64,000 nt of DNA from Flavobacterium sp. M31R6. GTDB lineage: Bacteria > Bacteroidota > Bacteroidia > Flavobacteriales > Flavobacteriaceae. Below, one piece after another: positions 17,904-24,890 of this stretch (the stretch's first letter is position 1; every line of letters begins with the position of its first letter). A program made the position numbers and the translations under genes. The stretch lies in assembly GCF_013284035.1 (NCBI RefSeq), contig NZ_CP054141.1:1426001-1490000 (forward strand), written 5' to 3'. The notes below the pieces were generated by a model, which saw nothing but the letters and a program-made list of their open reading frames with translations, was not told where the DNA came from and did not search any database.

Positions 17904-18971
17904 ATGGCATTAGATCAAAATTTAAAAAGAAAACTAACAAGAGATTTGAGTATCAGTTTTTTGTTGTACAGCTTGCCGGTGTTGGCAATTTACCTTTATT
18001 TTAAATTAAATAACGGTATCGTAACAGAATCACACCTTACATTGCCATCGTTTTTGGAATTTGCAAAACCGGCGTTTGAGAACATTCGCACTTGGGGTTT
18101 GGTTGCTTTTATGCTCGTTTTAGGAGTTGTTGAATTTGCGGCAGGTTTATATGACGACCAATGGACAGGAACAGAACGTAAAATAGATATTGTTTGTTTT
18201 TTGGCGCCAAAACTGCTTTTGCCTCCTGTAATTGCTTTTTTTAGCTTAACTGCTTTACCATTTTTAATTCCAAATTTGGCGAATACACTTTCATGGGTTC
18301 CGTTTTGGGGAGGATTTTTCCTGATTGCTATAGCTGATGATTTAACCCAATATTGGTATCATCGTTTGCACCATCAGGTACCGTTTTTATGGCGTTTTCA
18401 TAGAACTCATCACTCAGCTCCATATATGGGAATGGCGATGGCTTCGAGACAAAACTTTATTTATACCGTGTTTTTCTCCCAAATTTACTTGACGGCTACA
18501 TTGACGTTTTTAGGATTAGGATTGCCAGCCTTGTTCGTTACGGTGATAAAAAGTTTCATAACATTGGGAGCACATTCGAGTATTGCTTGGGATAAACCCT
18601 TTTATAAATACAGAATTTTGCATCCTATCGCTTGGGTTTTGGAACGCTTTATTTCGACTCCAGCTACTCATCACGCGCATCATGCCGATACAAGCGGTGA
18701 CGGAATTGGTCATTTTAAAGGCAACTTTGGAAATATGTTTTTCCTATGGGACGTGATTTTTGGAACGGGTTTAATTACTCGCAAATTTCCTCAGTCCTAC
18801 GGAACGAAATCGTACAAACAGGAAGAATGGTATGCACAGTTTTTGTGGCCGATATTCAAATCTAAAAAAGAAGGAAGCCCATTGGCAGAAGGTGTTATTG
18901 CTTTGCCAATTTCTCAAAAGAAAGAATCCGTTTCATCAAATCCAAACCGATATGAGCCAGTTCAATCTTAA
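17904..18971 (+). CDS. Sterol desaturase / fatty acid hydroxylase family protein
   Basis: This 355-residue inner-membrane protein has several hydrophobic segments and the histidine boxes of the di-iron hydroxylase superfamily: HRLHH, HRTHH and HHAHH at about residues 153-260. Members oxidise lipids or sterols using O2. Its place between a sulfatase and a rhodanese-like gene is unusual. It may modify the desulfated product or act on membrane sulfonolipids, but neither can be shown from sequence. Its 3' end overlaps the next gene by 20 bp. Confidence 0.85.
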   Translation: MALDQNLKRKLTRDLSISFLLYSLPVLAIYLYFKLNNGIVTESHLTLPSFLEFAKPAFENIRTWGLVAFMLVLGVVEFAAGLYDDQWTGTERKIDIVCFLAPKLLLPPVIAFFSLTALPFLIPNLANTLSWVPFWGGFFLIAIADDLTQYWYHRLHHQVPFLWRFHRTHHSAPYMGMAMASRQNFIYTVFFSQIYLTATLTFLGLGLPALFVTVIKSFITLGAHSSIAWDKPFYKYRILHPIAWVLERFISTPATHHAHHADTSGDGIGHFKGNFGNMFFLWDVIFGTGLITRKFPQSYGTKSYKQEEWYAQFLWPIFKSKKEGSPLAEGVIALPISQKKESVSSNPNRYEPVQS

Positions 18972-19680
18972 AAGATTTAAAAATAGTGTCACTGCGGTAG
19001 TCTTGTTCGTTGCGTTGGGTGCTTTTGCCCAAAATCAAAATACGATTACATTGCCGTTGGATGCTTTTTATACAAAAATAAAAAGTCAAAAAAGCCCACA
19101 GATAATTGATGCCAGAAGTCCCGAAGAGTTTGAATTAAACCATATTGAAAGTTCGGTTAATTTTAATCTGCAAACGGAAAATTATGCGAAATATGTTGCT
19201 CAATTGGATAACTCAAGACCAGTTTTTATCTATTCAATCGGTGCAGGGAGAAGTAACGCATTGGCCAAAGAATTATTGAAAAACGGTTTCTCCGATGTAC
19301 ACGATTTAGAAGGAGGAATTGCAGCTTGGATAGGAGGAGGAAAGCCTTTTTATACCAATTTGAAAAGTAAATTATCATTGGCGGAATATAAAAAAATCAT
19401 AGCCGACAACAATGCCGTTTTGGTCGATATCGGTTCCCGTTATTGTGGAGCCTGCAAAAAAGTAAAACCTGTTTTGGAAACCATCAGAGCTCAATACGGA
19501 ACCAATTTGAAAATTATCGAAATTGATTTGGAAGAAAGCCCACAAGTCATAGCCGATTTGAAAACGGTTAACGTATTTCCAACTTTGATTTTGTATCAAA
19601 ACGGTAAAATTGTTTTCAAAAAAGACGGTTTGGGTGATTTGAAAAAGGATGTTGATTTGGCTTTGGCCGTAAATAAATAA
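18952..19680 (+). CDS. Exported rhodanese-like / thioredoxin fusion
   Basis: This 242-residue protein begins MSQFNLKRFKNSVTAVVLFVALGAFAQ, a signal peptide. A rhodanese-like domain (about 30-130) has the loop FIYSIGAGRS with Ser95 where the catalytic Cys of rhodaneses normally sits. A thioredoxin domain (about 140-240) has an intact CGAC active site (Cys165, Cys168). It probably works as a periplasmic thiol-disulfide protein, with the rhodanese half binding rather than transferring sulfur. The start at 18952 begins the signal peptide and overlaps the upstream gene, as expected for coupled translation. Confidence 0.85.
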   Translation: MSQFNLKRFKNSVTAVVLFVALGAFAQNQNTITLPLDAFYTKIKSQKSPQIIDARSPEEFELNHIESSVNFNLQTENYAKYVAQLDNSRPVFIYSIGAGRSNALAKELLKNGFSDVHDLEGGIAAWIGGGKPFYTNLKSKLSLAEYKKIIADNNAVLVDIGSRYCGACKKVKPVLETIRAQYGTNLKIIEIDLEESPQVIADLKTVNVFPTLILYQNGKIVFKKDGLGDLKKDVDLALAVNK

Positions 19681-19929
19681 AAATAGTCATCAGTTGTTCC
19701 CGAAAGGGATAAGTAGTGGAATTAAGGTAAGTTTTTTTGGTTATTTTGACCGAATGGAGATTCGAGTATTATCAAATAGGTAAAGCGAATCACATGATGA
19801 GCAATAAATGTGATTTCTTTAAATGATTGTGAGAAGCTGTTGGAAATTCGGAAGAAAGTTTTAGGTAGGTTTGGGCTTAGTTTTAATGACATTATGCTTT
19901 CGGGGCGACGGATGATGAATAATAGAAAC

Positions 19930-21012
19930 ATGAAGATATATAGTTTAATAGCTGGAATTGTTTTGTCGGGTTTAAGTTCTGCTTTTGCGCAAGAAAATAA
20001 ATCTCTGTCAGTTGTGGCTACAAAAGAGTGTCAAGCATTTTGCAAGGCAAACACTTCTAAAAAAGCTTTGTTGCTACGGGCAATGACAAAGAACGTTCCA
20101 GAAGCTCTTGATGCTACTTCAACCATTGGAATGGTTTGGGTTGCATCTGGTGAATTCAATATGGGAACTAATGATTATCCTGATGCAAGGCCTATTCATA
20201 AAGTGAGTGTCAAAGGGTATTGGATGGATGAAAATGAAGTTACGAATGCCCAATTTGCCGCTTTTGTGCAAGCAACAAATTATGTGACAGTAGCCGAAAG
20301 GCCATTGAATCCAGCTGATTTTCCGGGTGTACCGGTTGAAAATCTAGTGCCGGGCTCTGCGGTATTTTCACCGCCAACGGAGAAAGTGTCTTTGGATAAT
20401 ATTCAACAATGGTGGAAATATGTACCGGGTGCCAGTTGGCAGCATCCAACAGGACCTGAAAGCAGCATCGTTGGATTGGACAATAATCCTGTAGTCCAAA
20501 TTAGCTATGAAGATGCACAAGCCTATGCGAAATGGGCTGGTAAACGACTCCCGACCGAAGCCGAATGGGAGTTTGCTGCGAGAGCTGGAAGATCTCAAAC
20601 GAAATATTATTGGGGGACAGATCTTAAGCCAAACGGTAAATGGGCTGCCAATATTTTTCAGGGGAGTTTCCCAAATAATAACACCGCTGAAGATGGTTTT
20701 ATAGGAGCTGCACCTGTAAAGTCTTTCCCTAAAAATCCTTATGGGATCTATGATTTGGAAGGAAATGTATGGGAATGGTGTAGCGATTTATATCGTGACG
20801 ATTATTATAAAGACAGTCCCAGTGATAATCCAAAAGGGTCTTCGACTAGTAAGGATTCCGAAGAACCGGGCGTCGAAAAACATGTTCAAAGAGGCGGATC
20901 TTTCTTATGTAGTGATCAATATTGCATTCGATACGTTGCGGGAAGCCGCGGAAAAGGAGAAACAACAAGTGCCTGTAATCACTTAGGGTTTCGATGTGTG
21001 AAGGATAAATAA
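19930..21012 (+). CDS. Formylglycine-generating enzyme (SUMF1 family), exported
   Basis: About 360 residues, starting MKIYSLIAGIVLSGLSSAFAQ, a clear signal peptide. The FGE-sulfatase domain contains MVWVASGEFNMGTNDYPDARPIHKV, the LPTEAEWEFAARAG signature, GNVWEWC, and GGSFLCSDQYC with both catalytic cysteines (about residues 327 and 332). These Cys are missing in structural relatives such as GldK/GldJ, so this is likely a true copper oxidase that matures the sulfatase in the same cluster. Export would place maturation in the periplasm. It is 249 bp from the previous gene, so it may have its own promoter. Confidence 0.88.
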   Translation: MKIYSLIAGIVLSGLSSAFAQENKSLSVVATKECQAFCKANTSKKALLLRAMTKNVPEALDATSTIGMVWVASGEFNMGTNDYPDARPIHKVSVKGYWMDENEVTNAQFAAFVQATNYVTVAERPLNPADFPGVPVENLVPGSAVFSPPTEKVSLDNIQQWWKYVPGASWQHPTGPESSIVGLDNNPVVQISYEDAQAYAKWAGKRLPTEAEWEFAARAGRSQTKYYWGTDLKPNGKWAANIFQGSFPNNNTAEDGFIGAAPVKSFPKNPYGIYDLEGNVWEWCSDLYRDDYYKDSPSDNPKGSSTSKDSEEPGVEKHVQRGGSFLCSDQYCIRYVAGSRGKGETTSACNHLGFRCVKDK

Positions 21013-21044
21013 TAAGATTAAGTTCTAAATAAAAATTTTTAAAA

Positions 21045-22307
21045 ATGTCACAAAACGCAAAACAATTTGCTATTCACGAAGATTGGACGGTAGTAATCTT
21101 AGGTTTTCTGATTATTGGGTTATCGCTTTCGGTTTTTCTTCTTCCGGTTCCTGTTTTTAAATGGGGGAATTATGAAGAACTTGCCGAAAATGTTTTTGGC
21201 TTAGGTAATTTGAAAACGCTTTTACAACAATTTATATACTTGTTGGCGGTAGGGTCTTTTGGTATTTTTTTGACTGGAAAATCGATTAAGAATTTTCTGC
21301 TTGGATTTCCTGCCGTCTATTTTTTAACCATTATTGCATTGATTATTGCAGGAAATGGGCAGGTCAAAGCACTCAATTTGGAAGCGGTGATTTTTAGTCT
21401 TTTTATAGGCTTATTCATCGGCAATTTTTTTAAGCTTCCAATTTGGTTTCGTTCAGCACTTTCTACCGAGCTTTTTGTTAAAGTTGGATTGATATTATTG
21501 GGTACCAGTGTCATTTTTTCGGATATTCTAAAGGCAGGTCTTTTGGGATTAACACAGGCTTTGGTCGTGGTATTGTCTGTTTGGTATTTTGCCTTTTGGT
21601 TGTGTAAAAAATTAAAAGTAGATGATGAACTGACGATGATGATATCCAGTGCTGTTTCTATTTGCGGAGTTTCGGCAGCAATTGCAACCTCTGGAGCCAT
21701 CAAAGGAGATTCAAAAAAACTTTCCTATGTGATTTCTATGGTCTTGATTACAGCTATTCCCATGATGATTTTTATGCCAATTATAGCAAAGTATTTTAAC
21801 TTTCCAGAGGAGGTTACCGGAGCTTGGCTGGGAGGAAGCATTGATACTACAGGAGCAGTGGTTGCCTCTGGAACGCTGGTAGGAGAGACTGCATTGAAAA
21901 TAAGTACAATTGTTAAGTTCTCACAAAATGTGCTTTTGGGTATTGCTGCATTTGCAATATCCGTGTACTGGACATATACAAAGAATGAATCGTCGGAGGC
22001 TATCGAATCCAAACCGACCTTAAGTATAATCTGGGAACGTTTTCCAAAGTTTGTACTTGGATTTATAGGAGCTTCTTTGCTTTTTTCATTTTTTGTGTTG
22101 TCGGAGACAAGAGATGAGGTGAAAGACAGCTTGAAAAACCTGCAAGGCATTTGGTTTGCTTTGGCTTTTACCAGTATTGGTTTAGAGACCAATTTTAAAG
22201 ATTTATTCAATTTAAATAGTAAAAAACCGTTCTATGCTTTTTTACTAGCACAAACGTTTAATGTTATCATTACTTTAATCATTGCCTTTATTTTGTTCGG
22301 TAAATGA
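21045..22307 (+). CDS. YeiH-family putative sulfate exporter
   Basis: This 420-residue inner-membrane protein with about ten to twelve hydrophobic segments matches the UPF0324/YeiH family, including the motifs ISSAVSICGVSAAIATSGA and GGSIDTTGAVVASG. Members have been proposed to export sulfate or related sulfur oxyanions and are often linked to organosulfur degradation. It lies 32 bp after the FGE gene. Disposal of excess sulfate or sulfite from the pathway is the likely role. It is followed by a strong terminator. Confidence 0.82.
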   Translation: MSQNAKQFAIHEDWTVVILGFLIIGLSLSVFLLPVPVFKWGNYEELAENVFGLGNLKTLLQQFIYLLAVGSFGIFLTGKSIKNFLLGFPAVYFLTIIALIIAGNGQVKALNLEAVIFSLFIGLFIGNFFKLPIWFRSALSTELFVKVGLILLGTSVIFSDILKAGLLGLTQALVVVLSVWYFAFWLCKKLKVDDELTMMISSAVSICGVSAAIATSGAIKGDSKKLSYVISMVLITAIPMMIFMPIIAKYFNFPEEVTGAWLGGSIDTTGAVVASGTLVGETALKISTIVKFSQNVLLGIAAFAISVYWTYTKNESSEAIESKPTLSIIWERFPKFVLGFIGASLLFSFFVLSETRDEVKDSLKNLQGIWFALAFTSIGLETNFKDLFNLNSKKPFYAFLLAQTFNVIITLIIAFILFGK

Positions 22308-22426
22308 GTACAATAAATAGGCTTTTGGAATGGGACAATTCCTGAGCTGTACAGTAAAATTAATTCTGTTTTTCATACGGGACAGAGTTAATTGATTTTG
22401 GGTCATACTTGATTTTTTTTTTTTGT

Positions 22427-22466
22427 AAGTGCAATAATTCATTTTTTGAATTGTTGCACTTTTTTT
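22427..22466 (+). terminator. Terminator at the end of the SusCD-sulfatase operon
   Basis: AGTGCAATAATTCA...TGAATTGTTGCACT with a seven-T run: a 14-bp stem with one mismatch, 120 bp after the exporter gene. Confidence 0.85.
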
Positions 22467-22516
22467 GTAAGATATGTATTCGTTAAATATTTTGTTGTGT
22501 TAATTTGTCGATTTTT

Positions 22517-22549
22517 TTTGTTGGTTAGCGAACTTTTTAATTATTTTTG
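22517..22549 (+). promoter_or_regulatory. Bacteroidota-type promoter for LRR gene 2
   Basis: TTTG at 22517-22520, 21 nt, TATTTTTG at 22542-22549. The start would be about 20 nt before the LRR ATG, giving a short leader without the uORF seen at LRR gene 1. Confidence 0.45.
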
Positions 22550-22575
22550 AAGCAATGAATATTTAAGTAAAGCAA

Positions 22576-23403
22576 ATGAGTAATAAAATTACACTTATTT
22601 TTACCGTACTATTTTCACTTTCAGTTTTTGCTAATGTTTCGCAGGCAGAAAAGGATGTCCTTATAAAATTAAACCAAGCTACCAATGGTGCTAAATGGAT
22701 TAATAAATGGGATTTTTCTTTGCCAATGAACAAATGGTACGGAGTAAAAGTCGTTGACGATAAGGTAATTTCGATAAACTTAAACAACAATAATTTGACG
22801 GGTCGTATTCCTGTTGAGATTACTAATTTGTTGAATTTGCAGGAACTAAATTTGGGTACCAATTTATTGAATGGTGAAATTCCCCTCAATATCGGCAATC
22901 TGAAGAATTTGCAAATATTGGACCTTTCGTTTAATAAATTGACCGGTTTTATTCCTGTTTCAATTTGTACTTTGCCTAATTTAAAAGTATTAGTACTGGA
23001 TCGAAATATATTGTCTGGTGAATTGCCTCCACAAATTGGAAAACTTGCGATGTTAGAGAATTTATCATTATATGAAAATTCGTTTCAGGGACAATTACCT
23101 GTTTCTTTTTACGAGTTAAAATCATTAAAATCGTTGTCTTTATATTCTAATAGATTTACCGGAAAATTAAGTCCGGCGATTGGTAATCTGGTATTATTAG
23201 AAAATTTAAACCTTTTTGACAATGATTTTAGGGGGCAAGTTCCATTAGAATTGGAGAAATTAATTCATTTAAAAAAAATGAATATATCCTATAATTTGTT
23301 CTCGGGACTAGTTTCCAACAGATTGTCATTATTGGATAAATTGAATATGACCATGCGAAATGAAGTAGGAAACGTAGTTTCATTACCCGTTATTAAAGGG
23401 TAA
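22576..23403 (+). CDS. Secreted plant-type LRR protein 2
   Basis: This 275-residue protein has a signal peptide (to about SVFAN). Its N-terminal cap is almost the same as in LRR protein 1 (QAEKDVLIKLNQATNGAKW...KWYGVKV), followed by about eight plant-type LRRs (LNLGTNLLNGEIPLNIGNLKNL). The two are clear paralogues over their whole length. No anchoring or type IX domain is visible. It has its own promoter and terminator, so it is separate from, but physically tied to, the sulfur genes on both sides. Confidence 0.85.
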   Translation: MSNKITLIFTVLFSLSVFANVSQAEKDVLIKLNQATNGAKWINKWDFSLPMNKWYGVKVVDDKVISINLNNNNLTGRIPVEITNLLNLQELNLGTNLLNGEIPLNIGNLKNLQILDLSFNKLTGFIPVSICTLPNLKVLVLDRNILSGELPPQIGKLAMLENLSLYENSFQGQLPVSFYELKSLKSLSLYSNRFTGKLSPAIGNLVLLENLNLFDNDFRGQVPLELEKLIHLKKMNISYNLFSGLVSNRLSLLDKLNMTMRNEVGNVVSLPVIKG

Positions 23404-23464
23404 AACATTTTTGCAAGGATTGAAGAGATTGAAAGTTGTTTGTTTTAATACATTTAGTTAGAAT

Positions 23465-23499
23465 ACCCTGTAACCTCATACATTACAGGGTTTTTCGTT
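23465..23499 (+). terminator. Terminator after LRR gene 2
   Basis: ACCCTGTAA...TTACAGGGT (9-bp stem) followed by TTTTCGTTTTTT. Confidence 0.8.
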
Positions 23500-23969
23500 T
23501 TTTGTACGTTACGATAATTGTGTTTATTGTTTATTCTTACTCTTTTTTTCTTTTATAAATAATGGTAAATGGCATAATGTTCGCAAAAAAGCCACTCTAG
23601 CGATAGTGAATGGACAAAGCAAATGTTCCTGCTCCAATATCAATAGTCGACTCTAGCTTATTGAATTCTTGTTTTTTTTAGTATTAAAATTTTAATTATT
23701 TAAATTATTGTTATTGTGATAGTTATATAATTGTGCTAAATTAGTGAAGAAAATAATGCATTCTTTTTTTATGCATTCTTGATTGGAAACAGTTTTTTTG
23801 AGAGTCGTGCTTTTCAGATTAATGGTCAATGAAACTCCTCTTAGAAATTGGCTCTTTTCTTTTTGATTTGGTTTGAAATTGCTTGACATGATTATGTACT
23901 TGTTGTGTTATTTTGAATCAACCTTGTCCGTGATTTAGTAATATTAGATATAACTTAATAAATAGAACA
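23500..23969. other. Intergenic region upstream of the encapsulin gene
   Basis: This 470-bp stretch is mostly AT-rich. It has no poly-Cys leader. A 14-codon frame at 23894 (MYLLCYFESTLSVI) has a single Cys and is not convincing. The only plausible gene is a short minus-strand ORF (23692-23889). A TTATTTTG near 23908-23915 is a weak promoter -7 candidate for the encapsulin. Confidence 0.4.
23692..23889 (-). CDS. Possible small divergent protein (65 aa)
   Basis: The frame starts MSSNFKPNQKEKSQFLRGVSL, has a CIKKECIIFF stretch with two Cys and ends in an Asn-rich tail (HNNNNLNN). It is divergent from the encapsulin gene, 80 bp apart. Codon choice is compatible with translation, but composition is low in complexity and no family is recognised, so it may be a chance ORF. 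Confidence 0.25.
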   Translation of the reverse strand: MSSNFKPNQKEKSQFLRGVSLTINLKSTTLKKTVSNQECIKKECIIFFTNLAQLYNYHNNNNLNN

Positions 23970-24890
23970 ATGGCAGAATTAAAAAAACAGCAAACTGCGT
24001 TAGGAGACGCAGCAGCGAGACAGTTAGCAATTGCAACCCGTTCGGTTCCTCAAATGGGAACAATAACCCCAAGATGGCTCACGCACCTTTTGCATTGGGT
24101 TCCTGTAGAAGCAGGGGTGTACCGTTTGAATAAAGTAAAAGATGCGACCCATATCGAAGTGGATTGTTCGGCTAGAGATGAACGCTCACTTCCCAATACA
24201 TTTGTGGATTATATCGATAACCCCAAGGAGTATAATTTGGCAGCGGTTCAAACGATTGTTGAAGTACATACCCGTGTTTCGGATTTGTACAGTAAACCAT
24301 ATAACCAAATTACAGAACAATTGCGCTTGGCTATTGAAACTATTAAGGAAAGACAAGAAAGCGAATTAATCAATAATAAGGATTATGGTTTATTGAGCAA
24401 TGTGGTTCCTTCCCAAATTATTAAAACCAGAACGGGAGCGCCTACGCCAGATGATTTGGACGAATTGCTGACCAAAGTCTGGAAAGAGCCCGGTTTCTTC
24501 TTGTTACATCCTTTGGCTATTGCCGCATTTGGCCGTGAATGTACCCGTCGCGGAGTTCCGCCGCCAACAACTTCTATGTTTGGTTCTCAATTTCTTACTT
24601 GGAGAGGGATTCCGCTAATTCCTTCGGATAAATTACCGATTAAAAACGGAAAATCTAAAATCATATTGATGCGCACTGGAGAAAGCCGTCAAGGCGTAAT
24701 TGGACTTATTTTGCCTGGATTGCAAGGGGAACAATCTCCTGGATTATCCGTTCGTTTTATGGGGATCAACGAAAAAGCGATTGCTTCCTATTTGGTATCG
24801 TTGTATTGTTCATTGGTAGTTACTGTTGATGATGCAATTGCGGTGCTGGAAGATGTGCAAATAGATAAGTACCATGAATACAAATACTAA
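23970..24890 (+). CDS. Family 2A encapsulin nanocompartment shell protein
   Basis: This 306-residue HK97-fold shell protein is of the SrpI type. Recognisable stretches are the N-terminal arm (ALGDAAARQLAIATRSVPQM, TPRWLTHLLHWVPVEAGVYRLNKV), the E-loop/P-domain region (RTGAPTPDDLDELLTKVWKEPGFFLLHPLAIAAFGRECTRRGVPP), and the C-terminal RQGVIGLILPGLQGEQ...SVRFMGINEKAIASYLVSLYCS. Family 2A shells enclose cysteine desulfurase and are tied to sulfur metabolism and sulfur storage. The cargo gene overlaps its 3' end by 17 bp, so the pair is translationally coupled. It is cytoplasmic. Confidence 0.95.
   Translation: MAELKKQQTALGDAAARQLAIATRSVPQMGTITPRWLTHLLHWVPVEAGVYRLNKVKDATHIEVDCSARDERSLPNTFVDYIDNPKEYNLAAVQTIVEVHTRVSDLYSKPYNQITEQLRLAIETIKERQESELINNKDYGLLSNVVPSQIIKTRTGAPTPDDLDELLTKVWKEPGFFLLHPLAIAAFGRECTRRGVPPPTTSMFGSQFLTWRGIPLIPSDKLPIKNGKSKIILMRTGESRQGVIGLILPGLQGEQSPGLSVRFMGINEKAIASYLVSLYCSLVVTVDDAIAVLEDVQIDKYHEYKY

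Noticed and set aside
19681..19929. Extra coding sequence or N-terminal extension before the FGE
   Set aside because: The in-frame extension lacks any signal or family match; the signal peptide clearly begins at 19930.
23894..23938. Cys leader peptide before the encapsulin (MYLLCYFESTLSVI)
   Set aside because: Only one Cys codon and no hairpin next to it; not comparable with the two strong leaders.
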